Positions 10,793 through 21,949 of a stretch of 64,000 nucleotides of DNA are shown here, piece after piece; the first letter of the stretch is position 1, and each line of letters starts with the position of its first letter. The DNA comes from Chamaecyparis obtusa (Eukaryota; Streptophyta; Pinopsida; Cupressales; Cupressaceae), in contig BSBK01006737.1 of NCBI GenBank assembly GCA_027943335.1, forward strand, positions 310,001 through 374,000. Reading direction: 5' to 3'. The translations under genes were made by a program, and so were the position numbers. The notes under the pieces were generated by a model. The model searched no databases and was not told the DNA's origin. It saw only the letters and a list, made by a program, of their open reading frames with translations.

Positions 10793-12130
10793 TAATCCCT
10801 CTAACCAATTAGGAGTGGTTGGGGAAGTTGAGAGGAAAGTTTTCAAACATTCATATTCACTTATTGAATGCTTTGGAGACTACTGGTTTGACTGTCCATG
10901 CGTTAATGTTTAGAATAGATCAATAAAGTATTTAAAGACATTTTTACATGTTTGGAGAGGTTTAAGAGGCACTTATCATGATTGTACCCTCACAAACAGT
11001 GGCATAGATTGGTTTTACTAAGTTTCCTTTCTCTATTTTGAGGTTTCCTTTCTCTGTCGTAGGGGTATAGTCAAAGGGTTCATTGAAAAAATGATCTTTT
11101 GAATGGTTACTATGAATATGAATGATTTTATATAGCATATTGCTTATTTTACTTGAAGTTTGGAATATCTTGTGCAAGGGTAAAAGTAGTTTTGATCGTT
11201 TTGGTCGCGACTGTTCCTCTACACAGTCAGAAAATGTAACTGTCTAATGATGATATGTAATGTTGAATGAATTAAATGTTTTATTCTTAATAGAAGTGAA
11301 TGGAAGGAATAGTGTTGGTGTTAGGTTTCATTTATTTTTGAATTCAGTGGTTTCCAAGATGTGTTGAGGAGTTTGCTCCTTGTTTAATGTTAACTGTTCC
11401 TGCACAATCCACTCATACAACAGTGAAATGCTATGTGATTGACAATTTCATACAACTGGTCCTTTGGTGTGTATTAAATACAATCTAGTCACTTATTGAA
11501 TACTTTGGAGACTACTGGTTTGACTGTCCATGCATTACCAGTGTCTAAGATTCATTAAAGGATACAAAACCCTGCATTTTGGGGTTATTGTGTGTGGATT
11601 CAAATGTAGGTTTGATTTGGTTAATGTTTAGAAGAGATCAATAAAGTATTTAAAGACAATCTTACATGTTTGGAGAGGTTTGAGAGGCACTTATCATGAC
11701 TGTACCCTCACAAACAGCGGCATAGACTGGTTTTACTAAGTTTCCTTTCTCTATTTTGAGGTTTCCTTTCTCTGCCGCAAGGGGTACAGTCAGAGGGTTC
11801 ATTGACAAAATGATCCTTTGAATGGTTACTATAAATATGAATGATTTGATATAGCATATTTCTCATTTTACTTGAAGTTTGGAATAGCTTGTGCTTGTGC
11901 TGGAATTCTTGGTAGAAGTGAATGGAAGGAATAGTGTTGGTGTTAGGTTTCATTTATTATTGAATTCAATGGTTTCCAAGATGTGTTGAGGAGTTTGCTC
12001 CTTGTTTAATGTTAATTGTTCCTGCACAATCCACTCATACAATAGTGAAATGCTATGTGATTGACAATTTCATACAACTGGTCCTTTGGTGTGTATTAAA
12101 TAAAATAGAATTTTTAGCATATTATTATCA
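10793..12130 (-). repeat. CACTA block B, two tandem copies, inverted relative to 21950-22960
   Basis: Carries the inverted form of CAAGGAGCAAACTCCTCAAC twice, within about 11290-11480 and 11915-12105, about 625 bp apart. The same sequence occurs twice in the opposite orientation at 22037-22240 and 22748-22945. Within each copy a CATTTTGGGGTTATTG-type segment and a GACTGTACCC-type segment recur. Non-coding. Confidence 0.75.
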
Positions 12131-12468
12131 TTCTATTTCTTTGTTGTAAACATGCCATTGGTTCAGTTTTGTAATTTTTTTTCGTGTACAATTTTTTTTT
12201 CTATTTTTTCCATTTGATAACCACAGTCAACATTTCAAAATAGTGAATAACATCAAATAATGGAGATAAAGCATGGGCTAGGGCATGACACCAGTAGATT
12301 AAAAATTGAACCAATGACATGTTTACAACAAAGAAATAGAATGATAATAATATGCTAAAAATTCTATTTTGTTTAATACACACCAAAGGACCAGTTGTAT
12401 GAAATTGTCAATCACATAGCATTTCATTGTTGTATGAGTGGATTGTGCAGGAATAGTTAACATTAAAC
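12003..12468. repeat. long inverted repeat, arms about 160 bp
   Basis: Left arm about 12003-12165 and right arm about 12310-12468 are reverse complements. Shared words include CCTGCACAATCCACTCATAC and its complement GTATGAGTGGATTGTGCAGG. The roughly 145-bp spacer contains block A sequence. RNA from it would fold into a hairpin. Confidence 0.8.
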
Positions 12469-12469
12469 A

Positions 12470-12804
12470 TAGCCAGTGTTCTCTTTACTTTCTCAAATCT
12501 TTGCAAGTCAAGAACATTAGAGTTGTATAATACATTGTTAGTATCCTTTTTCCATGGGTCCTAGGTCTTTGGGTCCATGGAAAGGAAATAGATTACAAAA
12601 TACACTTCAAAAAAAAGGAAAAACTTAGCAAATTCAGTCTAAATCATTGTAGATGAAGGAACAGTCATGCTAATAGTTCCTCTAAGTCTTCCAAAACATT
12701 TATTTAACTCCCCTGAAGTCCTATTGGATCCCCAAATTGCTTAATCCAATTAACTTACATCAAGATCATGAGAAACTTCAAAGGATTAAAAACATTACTT
12801 GGAA
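12470..12804. other. no gene seen
   Basis: Non-coding. The only structure noticed is a perfect 9-bp inverted repeat, TTTCCATGG and CCATGGAAA, at about 12548-12582. Confidence 0.5.
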
Positions 12805-13425
12805 CAATCAAATCATTATGCTTTCAAATCAATTACCTATCAACATATCCCTTGCGAGGGAGAGAAGCCAAACACATAAAGAACATGCACATAAACATAG
12901 CAGCTAAAAAACTTAAATGGAATACACCAACAAGTACCAAATGATGAATGCTCAATTGTTGTAATGGCAAAGCATCAAAACCATCCATTTCTAGAACTTG
13001 ATTTTATAGTCTAAATGATTTTTCTATAGTCCTAATGATTTTTCTAGAACTTGATTTTGTAGTCTTAATGATTTTTCTATAGTCCTAATGATTTTTCTAT
13101 AGTACTCTTAATGATTTTTCTAGAACTTGATTTTCTAGTCTTAATGATTTTTCTATAGTCCTAATTATTTTTCTATACTCTTAATGATTTTTTTTTCATC
13201 CTAATGTTTGATGCTCTTGATAAATTAGGCCTTGAATTTGAATTTTTGTTCACTATTTTATTTCAACTTTATATTTCATTCATTTTCATATACACAGAGA
13301 CTACACATGCTGATAAAAAAATGAGCTATTTGATTAAGGTTAACTATTCATGATTGTAAATAGTCAATATTTTTTATGGTACTCCTTGGTGTATTTCATT
13401 TTAAAATAATCATGTTTCTATGGCT
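12805..13425 (+). repeat. direct duplication, copy 1 (partner 14187-14965)
   Basis: Shares CTTTCAAATCAATTACCTAT, AGGGAGAGAAGCCAAACACA, GATGAATGCTCAATTGTTGT and GACTACACATGCTGATAAAA in the same order with 14187-14965. A third partial copy of the middle is at 14455-14545. Non-coding. Confidence 0.8.
13008..13200 (+). repeat. minisatellite, about 22-bp unit
   Basis: Repeats of TAATGATTTTTCTATAGTCC, some alternating with TTCTAGAACTTGATTTT. The array is irregular and lies inside the duplicated block. Related units recur at 14385-14680. Confidence 0.75.
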
Positions 13426-13623
13426 ATGATAAATGTCCCTTTGTGTTGAGAAAATTAGAGTTGAAAAAATGGTTGCAAACAAATCATCCTTCTTCCACCA
13501 ACATTCTAGTCAATGTACAAGTAACGAGTCATTCCATTCAAGAAAGACCATGTCTGACAATATCAACCCAGAACAAAATAAGGAGTATGCAGAATTTAGT
13601 GATTGTATCTTCCATTAGAGCCA

Positions 13624-13890
13624 CTTCATATGCAGAGGTGATGAGCATGCATATTTGCTTAAGCGTTATTGGGAGCTTACCCAACAACACATGTACTATT
13701 GTGAAAATCACCACAAATCTATTTGTTGTTGGGTCTAGCATATACCTTCTATGATCAACTCTTATATGCACTGGTGATGAACATTCATATTTTCCTAAGC
13801 AATACTTTGAGTAGTCCTCCTACACATGTACTATTGTGAAAATCATCACAAGTCCATTTGTTGGAGGGCTACTTAAAGTACACATGTTTG
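13624..13890 (+). ncRNA. tandem pair of covarying hairpins (candidate structured RNA)
   Basis: Two units about 137 bp apart (starting 13624 and 13761) share CACATGTACTATTGTGAAAA in the loop. In unit 1 the stem is ACCCAACAAC (13679-13688) with GTTGTTGGGT (13725-13734). In unit 2 the equivalent stem is GTAGTCCTCC (13811-13820) with GGAGGGCTAC (13863-13872), which pairs with one G-U. Three paired positions change on both sides and stay paired. This suggests a maintained RNA fold, but transcription is unknown. Only two units exist, so chance or local inverted duplication is possible. Confidence 0.3.
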
Positions 13891-14186
13891 GAGGTCTGAA
13901 GGAAACAAGAGAATTTGAAGAGTCACAAGTCTTAAGATTGTACTTAATATAGCCAAGCTTCACTCAATGGTACATTCAAACATGAAACAAACCATTCTTA
14001 AACCAGATTAAACTAGTAAACCAAAAGACATATTGATTATAAGTAAACTAGTAAACTAAAGGACATGCTTTTATTACTAAGTCTCTATTTTTTGGGCATA
14101 CTGATTATAAGTACTTGACATATATCACAAATGTTTCTAATTAAGGTTGGCAGGATGATTACGCCTATCTTGAAAAAAGACTGTCA

Positions 14187-14965
14187 AATCATTACGCTTT
14201 CAAATCAATTACCTATCGACGCATCCCTTGCTAGGGAGAGAAGCCAAACACATAAAAAACATCCACATAAACACGACAACTAAAAAATTTAAATGGAATA
14301 CACCAAGAAGTACCAAATGATGAATGCTCAATTGTTGTAATGGAAAAGCAATATCAGAACCGTCCATTTCTAGAACTTGATTTTTCTATAGTCCTAATGA
14401 TTTTTCTTATTTCTTGTCTGTGCTTGGTGATAGAATTTTGAACATTGTTGACATACTTAAATGGAATACACAATACCAAATGATGAATGCTCAATTGTTG
14501 TAATTCCAAAGCATTAGAACCGTCCATTTCTAAAATTTGATTTTGTATAGTCTTAATTATTTTTCTATAGTCCTAATGATTTTGAAAATTGTTGACAAAG
14601 AGTGTTTTCAAATTGTTGACAAACAGTGTTTCTTTTTTTTACTATAATATAAATGATTTTTCTATAGTTGTAATGATTTTTCTTATTTCTTGTCTTTTGT
14701 CCCTTTTTTATTTCCTATGTCTGTGCTTTGTGATAGGACTTTGTCACCTTCTTTTGATGGTATATTTCATTCAGTCTATGTGGAATACTATTTTGTTCAC
14801 TATTTTATTTCAGCTTCATATTTCTTTCATTTTTCATATACTCAGAGACTACACATGCTGATAAAAAAATGAGCTATTTGATTTAGGTTTACTTTTCATT
14901 ATTGTAAATGGTTAATATTTTTGATGGTACTACTTGGTGTATTTCATATAAAAATAATAAATGTA
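14187..14965 (+). repeat. direct duplication, copy 2 (partner 12805-13425)
   Basis: Second copy of the block described at 12805. Longer because part of the GAATGCTCAATTGTTGTAAT segment is itself doubled. Confidence 0.8.
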
Positions 14966-15129
14966 GTAACGATGGTGCGGTGCATTATTGATATATAGGC
15001 TCGATGACTCTTGTCAATGTGCCAAACTATTGATGTGGTGGTGGGCAGTGTGTGTTGAAGACGTCACGGACACCAAACAACCTTAGATGATAATTTTGGT
15101 GCTGCCCAAATAGAAAAAAGGTTGCTAAT

Positions 15130-15345
15130 GTGTATATATTTAATGTTTCTAATGTAAATACTATTCATTATAATATAAGAACTAATGTAGACTGGGCATC
15201 ACAGGGAAATAATGGTTGTGGATACTTTAGTTGGGTAGATGAAAACTCATCTGCATCTATCCACCCATCTCCACTTATCCGCGATGAAGGATTTGAGTGC
15301 AAAACGTGTCAGGCTAGGGAAAATTCTGAAATTATATTTTTATGA
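15130..15345 (+). pseudogene. zf-GRF half-domain fragment
   Basis: The frame reads GNNGCGYFSWVDE. This matches the C-terminal half of GRF zinc fingers (x-x-G-C-G-F-F-x-W-x-D-E), small DNA/RNA-binding modules in plants. The N-terminal half (the C-x-C and NPGRRF motifs) is absent. The only nearby trace is VDWASQ, where the family has C-P-x-W. It ends shortly after, at 15345. Interpreted as an exon fragment stranded within the CACTA element, either captured or the remnant of an accessory gene. A chance match is possible with so short a motif. Confidence 0.4.
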
Positions 15346-16050
15346 TGCCTTCTCTGTATTGTAATCGCATATCTTTGTTGCGACCATATGCAGAGATGAA
15401 CTCAGGAATTAGTTAGTTTAGTATTTTCATATTATAACTAATATTTTAATATGGATATGACGTAACTTCTCTTTGCCTCAAGTGCGCATATAAATGGTTT
15501 ACATCTTTTTTTAGAATAATTCTTCATGTTTATGGCTCAGGTGAGCCCCAATTTTCTATCAATCACATGATTTAATGTATAGTGTGTTCTTGGTTATTCC
15601 ATTTGTTCCTTGACCTTGACTATGGATTGAGTATCATTTTCAAGCTTGAGCGTGGCTTCGTACCATGCATCGTCTGTAGATTTGTACGCAACGCTAATTT
15701 ATGAACGTAAATAACACATTGAACATAATCTACGAATGTTGTGTGGTATGAAGTCTTGTTGAAGTTTGAGCATCCTCCCTTTATTCTAGTGAGGGATTGG
15801 AATGAGTTCATTTTGGATGCAAAGGAGAAAGGGGATACTCAAAGAGGAATTACACCAGCAAATGGGAGAAGAAGGTATAAACATTTTAATAGATTTTTAT
15901 TATTAAATAATGAAATTTGCATATACTAGTGTTCTAAGTATCCTCATTACATGATTTAAGGTCTTAGTTCGCAGACAAATTAAATTAGACTTTGTATCCA
16001 AAACACATAAAAAATATGCACATAAACATGACAACTGAGAAACATAAATG
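15346..16050. other. mostly no gene; one weak exon-like stretch
   Basis: At 15790-15882, TTTATTCTAG is followed by a frame reading RDWNEFILDAKEKGDTQ that ends at GGTATAAA, so it could be an exon with AG acceptor and GT donor. The W-x-x-F-x-x-x-x-K pattern faintly recalls plant Ptta/En/Spm-associated proteins but is too short to assign. Nothing else was seen. Confidence 0.2.
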
Positions 16051-17152
16051 TAGATTTCACAATAGCTGAGAAACATAATTGTAGGCATCATAGTCACAAT
16101 CTTTTGGAGACAACGTAATTGAGTTGTGTACCCAAGCGATGGAGAGCAACTTCTACACCCCCGATTCCAAGTTGAATACATATGTTGGAGGACCTTGTAT
16201 GCATGAGCAACAGATGTAGTCAACTTGGAATCAGAGGTGCAGGAGTTGCTCTCCATCATCTGGGTATACAAATCAATTACGTTGTCTCCAAAAAATTGTG
16301 ACCACGATGCCTACAATTATGTTTCTCAACTTTTGTGTCCCGGGACCCTTTACGACCATTTACGATCCCTAAGAATACATCTTAGAGGTCTTAAAATGTC
16401 ATAAAGGGTCATAAGAGGCTCCTAGGAGGGGCTAGATGAGCTTCCACCTTCACATGGTTGGCCCTATTAAGTAGAGAATGTTAAACTATTCTCGAAACAA
16501 AGAGAAGCTCAATAATTTAAGGTCTCAGTCCACAGAGATGCTGAAAAAATGATGGGAATCAATGATGGAGAGTTTTTAGATTCTAAGAAGACGTATATGG
16601 AGTGGAGGCCAGATTGAGTACTAGTGCAAAGATGATGATTTAGTAACCTACATCTATAAAACCTTCACAATTATCCCTTCTTTGGCCTCCACTCATTCCT
16701 CTTCTCAAAAATGGTTATCTAGAAACTTTGGATACTATTTCTCATCCATGCACGAAATGTGCTAGTGATCGTATAAAACTACTTTAGGCCTCCAGTATTG
16801 ATGACATGTACAAGTGTAAAATGTTTTTGCGAGACTAGGATCAATTTGTGCAGTGTACATAAATGCAAGGCGGTGATTATTCTCAACGATCGACAGGTAT
16901 AAGTCTTCCAGGCCTCACCTAGTAGCTAGGACTAAAGATAACACAGCTCAAGAGATCATCATAGGTTATCTCTTTCTTCGGTCTATATTATTGACATAAT
17001 GTTTTACCTTTCATTAGCTCATCAAATCCAGGGATTTGAAAGAATTTAATAGAATATTTTCATGACAACGTATATTATTTAAGTTGACGTTGCACAAATT
17101 TATCTACTTAGCGCACTTGTAGACTATTAGGATGGCGATAAAGAAGCATTTG
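16051..17152 (+). repeat. CACTA block C, copy 1, with terminal hairpin
   Basis: Aligns in direct orientation with 24369-25382 from GCTGAGAAACATAA to GATAAAGAAGCAT. It starts with a hairpin: arms about 16068-16165 and 16245-16345, including TGTAGGCATCATAGTCACAA and its complement. The rest is non-coding, with TTCCACCTTCACATGGTTGG near 16442 shared with the fragment at 17940. It lacks the right-hand palindrome present in copy 2. Confidence 0.82.
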
Positions 17153-17373
17153 ATGTTAAGTTCCAACATAAAGTGAGTAAATTTGTTTTAAGAAAAAAAT
17201 GATAACATGAATGCGTATGAAATTGAAATGTAGCCTGCCGATTCTTGCCGTACACAACTTGTGTGTGTTGATGACAATGAGGACGTGCATCACAGTAATA
17301 CAAGTAAAAATCTTAAATTGATTGGTGTAGTAATACAAATTTAATTGGAATTGGTGTTTGGATTAATGTAACA

Positions 17374-17665
17374 AATTTTATTGCAGTTTTAGAGAGTGTA
17401 GAGGCCATTGTTAATGAGCAGGTTGAGGTTGAGGCTGAGGCCAGACAAACTGACCTCGATGTTGATGATGTGACTAGATCAGGTAAAGAGCTATATGATT
17501 ATGGCCTATAAAGTACTAAAATACTTTAAAATGTTTTTAATTATAATAAAATGTTTTTAATTTAACCCTTTTATATTTTATTGCAAATGACCCCCCTTTG
17601 CATCAACAGAGAACTACGCGTGCATTGAGATCTAATGAGAGGGTAGATGATCATCAAAAGAAATG
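17374..17665 (+). pseudogene. two-exon remnant with a mutated splice acceptor
   Basis: After TTTTATTGCAG a frame reads LESVEAIVNEQVEVEAEA and ends VDDVTRS at a good donor (G/GTAAAG, about 17481). About 105 bp on, TTTTATTGCAA stands where an acceptor would be. Read in the phase left by the donor, the frame continues PPLHQQRTTRALRSNERVD to a TGA near 17665. A single G-to-A change in the acceptor would explain the break. The protein is not recognised: acidic first exon, basic C-terminus. Confidence 0.4.
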
Positions 17666-17758
17666 ATTTTCATCTATGCACCTTAATTGATAATGACTGA
17701 TTTTTATATGTCAATGAATTTAATTATGTTGTATTAAATGTTCATAAATTTTATAATG

Positions 17759-17882
17759 TGTTAATGAATGTTATCGTGTGATAATTAATGAATGTCACAT
17801 TTTATTAATGTGTGAATGAATGTTAATGAATGTTATCATGTGATAATTAATGAATGTTACATTTTATTAATGGATGAAATAA
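17759..17882 (+). repeat. tandem duplication, 62-bp unit
   Basis: TGTTAATGAATGTTATC starts copies at 17759 and 17821, and both run through GTGATAATTAATGAATGT and ACATTTTATTAATG. AT-rich. Confidence 0.85.
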
Positions 17883-17924
17883 TGAATGAATGTTAGATGT
17901 TAACGGGTAATTTAGAGTGATGTT

Positions 17925-18035
17925 AGGTGGGGTGGAGCCAAATGAGCTTCCACCTTCACGTGGTTGGCCCTTTTTAGTATAGAATATAAAACTATTCTCG
18001 AAACAAAGTGAAGTTCAATAAGTTTGTTCCTTATA
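17925..18035 (+). repeat. CACTA block C, short third copy
   Basis: AGCTTCCACCTTCACGTGG through ACTATTCTCGAAACAAAG matches 16437-16510 and 24670-24740. Confidence 0.8.
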
Positions 18036-19740
18036 TAGGGTCTCAAGTGTAGCCTTTATCCCACTCTCAGCATTGCAAGGCTTCAAGTGGTGGTCTGAGA
18101 TTGGTTTCTCCATCTCCCACTAACATCTTGTCTTTCTCCTAAGAACTCTCACTGACCTCTGATACACGAATGAGCAGTAATGTCCCTTACAGGCTACACA
18201 TATATAATATGGTAGATCTAGGGAACAAATATACTACAACATAGAATGAGTCAACTTGAATCTATAGTTTCTTCATTCACAATGAAAATTCAAATTACAA
18301 TCCATATTTTAGATTTAATATTCATATTCATCTTCATCATGATCATAGCCATCACAGTTAGCATTTGGTTCAACTTCATTTGAACCACACTCCATGTCGG
18401 GTACCATTATAAGGCATGGAGTGTGGTCATACCCATCTTACCATAATAATGAGTTAGCCTATAAAATTATGAATAAAATACTACAAGTGCACCCAGGATT
18501 GGTCCAGGCACCCAAGTTCCTACCAAAGGAACCCAAGTTGAACCCAGAGGAGAACAAAAGTAGAACCGAAACCCAGCCTCAAACAAAGAACCAGATAACT
18601 TGGCTTTTTTCTAATTCAAGTTTATTTCTAAATTCTTCTCTAATTCCAACCTGATTATTCCATATTTTATTTTCCAATTTTCCTTCATCCTCACTCCAAA
18701 TTATGTTATGTTGTTATTTCCTTTTACTAATTGTGCTATTTCAAGGATCAACACCCATGACTTGGTTAAGATGATGAATGTTGTCAATACCTTTATTACC
18801 AAGGAATCACCGCCCGCCATCAATGAATATTAATGATCATTGTTTCCTAAGGGTAATTGATGTTTGTGTATGCTGATCACCCAAGTCTTTGGCTATGATT
18901 TTCATGTTGTGAGGTTTGTCAGAAGTGGGGGTATGCCATGCTGGTTGGATTATAACATATTGACACTTACACCATGAAGAAGACAAATGATTAAACAGAA
19001 AGAGAGGACCAACTGAACCATCTTGTGGTCAGTCTATATCACATTGAGAAACAATGTCAAGACTTGAGAATCAAAACAATCAAAAGTTTCTTCAAGACCA
19101 TGAATGATCAACAACATTCCATCAAAAAACAAAACACTAATCTATGTTATCATTAAGCCATAAAATATGTCTTTAAAGTTTAGAAGCATCACAAAAACTT
19201 TCAAGAAACATAGTACTATCCAAAATATGTCTTTAAATTTTATTTCTAATGATTATGATGATGTTGATGTTGATGTCTACAATTTATTTCACTTACTGAT
19301 GCTTTCCTAGATTGAATTTTGAATTGCCAAGTTGGAGAATGCTTTCAAAGTTTACGGTCTGTTCCGCATGATACTCTTAGTTACAGCTCAAATGCAACTC
19401 AACATATTTTTGATGTTGGGCAACCCACTGTAGAAACTCATCCGTAGGTGAAATTTAATGCTATGAATCTTGGCATTGTTAATGTTATTACTTTTCCTCA
19501 TGTTTCATATTTGTGAAGATGTTTCTTGGCACTATCTTCTTTTTCAATTCCTATATTTGCAGTTTTTAGATCATTAACTTAAGCATTACATGTCTTTGTT
19601 TAAAGTTTATTCTAACACTATATTATATCTTATTCTTATTACAATGTTCTTTGTTGTGGGGCAGGAGGTCAATCTTCATTGTCTTCATTGTGGGGGACAG
19701 TGAATATTTCTCTGACAAATAGCAGGTCTTCTTTAGTATC
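18036..19740. other. degenerate, no assignable gene
   Basis: A perfect 13-bp inverted repeat, ACCACACTCCATG (18384-18396) and CATGGAGTGTGGT (18415-18427), has an 18-nt loop. A coding-like stretch at about 18985-19150 reads EREDQLNHLVVSLYHIEKQC before a stop, possibly a coiled-coil exon remnant. I recognise no family in this span. Confidence 0.35.
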
Positions 19741-19799
19741 TTATAATAACATGTTAAACTGATAAAGGTGTTATGGACATTTAATCTAAAATTACTAAT

Positions 19800-20879
19800 A
19801 GATTAAGCATATTATTGTACACACAAAAGTAGTGCACTTCTATGAATCCTTACATGCAAGAAAACTCAAGAATGAGCCCTCACAAATCAATCCATAGCTC
19901 TCTATGCATGGAGTTGCAAGATTGTAAAATAGCTCTCAGCTAGAACTATACAGCTAATGACCGTGCTAGTCAACCACACAATGAGAGATTCAAATGAAGA
20001 CAATGGAAACAGTGACAATATCCCCAAGAATCAAATGAAATGCAAATGCAAGTAAGCTAAGAATGAGGATGCAAGCTAAGCTAAATGATGACAATGCAAT
20101 GCTTGAAAGGAAATCTAATCTATGAAAGGAAAGTACAAGCTAGACTATGAAAGGAAAGTACAAGTCTTACAATCCCTCCTAATTAAGCTATGTGAGATTA
20201 ATCTATTGCATAAAGGAAATCTATACTAAGAATGCCATGATTATGCAGCTATGAAAGCAAGCTAAATGATATGCAATAACAATGTCTTCAAAGCTTGGAT
20301 GCAAAGATGTCTTCAAAGAGCTCCAAATGACCTAGAAAACCTGTAGCATAACATTAGTATTCAAAAATTGCATATGAAATGAGGAAGAGAGCTCTCCTTT
20401 TATAGGAAATGAAAAGGAATGGACCATGGAGATTAAGAGGCAAAAGATTTAATCAACGGTGGAGCATCAAAGAAGAGAAATCCATGTGCACAAGTATCCT
20501 CCAATAGGAAAATAAGAGTTGACTTTTGTGTCCATATGAGACAAAAAGTATTTTTTCTCTTTTTAAAAAATAAGAATAATATTTTATTTGTGCAACTTAG
20601 GATAAGAGGAAAAGTGGGGGCTTTTTATTTATTAAAAGAGGAGGAAATATTCCTTTTAAATAAATAAAGACTTAGGATAAAATGGTTAGCCCAAGGAATA
20701 ATTGAAAATGATTGAAATAGGATTTGATCAAGGAAATTGATATAATTGAAAAAATGCTGATTTTGAAAATCTTGATTCAGGGATTTGATAAATTGTTGAA
20801 TGGGGGCCCAAAGTCTAGGTGACCATTTTAGGGTGCATGCAATTATTACTATGCTTAATGTTCCATTTAAATTCATTTA
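19800..20879 (-). mobile_element. probable solo LTR inserted in CACTA repeat
   Basis: Defined by comparison with the uninterrupted inverted copy at 23215-23290. The left flank ends AAATTACTAAT and the right flank resumes ACACAAAAAATAAATTTAC. The roughly 1.08-kb insert is non-coding and has a minus-strand TATA box (CTATAAAAGG, about 20395-20404), as an LTR promoter would. Clear TG/CA ends and a target duplication were not found, so a different non-coding insertion is possible. Small tandem CTATGAAAGGAAAGTACAAG repeats occur at about 20115-20165. Confidence 0.45.
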
Positions 20880-20934
20880 ACACAAAAAATAAATTTACAA
20901 AACTAAACCAATGGCATGTTTAAAACAAAGATGT

Positions 20935-21720
20935 GTTGAGGAGTTTGCTCCTTGTTTAATGTTAACTGTTCCTGCACAATCCACTCATACAATGGTGAAA
21001 TGCTATGTGGAAGGGATGATTGATAGTGTTTCTTGAGGGAAGGGGGATTGTGAAAGACTTTTTATCATTGTATTGTGTATTTCCAATATGTTTGGATGTA
21101 GGGCAGACCAAGAGAATGAAGGATCACTCACTGATTGCATGATAACCCAGTTTTGGAGGGTCACTAGTTGAGGGGACAATCAAGGTCTAGATGATTGGGC
21201 CATTGGAGGACCCTATTTATTTGTATTAATTTCTATTCAAATTGGATGCATGGATTTCTTGTGAATTATTGACTGCTATGTATCATGCAACTGTATTTGT
21301 AAATCTGCATATACTTCTCTAGGGTTGTAAGCCACTTAGAGATCAAAATAGAGAAACTAAATCAAAATCATTCTTTATCCTATTTCCTTTTAACAAAGTC
21401 TCAACTATCAATGATACAATACATTTGATGCCCTAAGCTATCAATACAAATGACGCCTAGCTAGAAGCTCACGGGTTGTCCATTTGATAACCACAGTCAA
21501 CATTTCAAAAAAATGGATATCCTTGAGCACAAGCACCAATAACATCAAATAATGGAGTTAAAGCACGGGCTAGGGCATGACACCAGTAGAATGTGGTCAT
21601 TTCAGTGACAACAATATACAATGGTGTCATTAAACATATATGCCAGTAATATCAACAAACATGAATCCAAACATTTGAAAACCAATGGCATGTTTCCAAC
21701 AAAGGTCTAATAGAACTCCC
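20935..21720 (-). repeat. CACTA block A, inverted copy
   Basis: Reverse complement of 2980-3790, including AAACTCCTCAACACATC at the far end, one 175-bp array unit (21010-21190), and the CCTTGAGCACAAGCACC segment near 21520. Confidence 0.82.
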
Positions 21721-21949
21721 AACAATTATTAAACATACTTTATCTGATATGATGAATTCTTAAACAATTAATTTTGGAGTAGACATAGTCATCACACTTC
21801 TTTTTTTGTGTGGTACAAGGAAGATTTGGCTAGGTCAAATCTTCCTTCGTGCTAGCAGTCTACAAAATTAGACCTTTATTAACAATTGATCATATCAGTT
21901 AACTAGTATGTTTAAGAATTGTTGGGACTAGTCCTTTGGTGTGTATTAA

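Noticed and set aside
12003..12468. MITE with terminal inverted repeats
   Set aside because: The arms are ordinary block A/B sequence found elsewhere in the CACTA element, and no target duplication is visible.
13443..13771. Proteins on either strand over the hairpin pair
   Set aside because: The frames follow the tandem units and have no family resemblance. The paired stems explain the conservation better.
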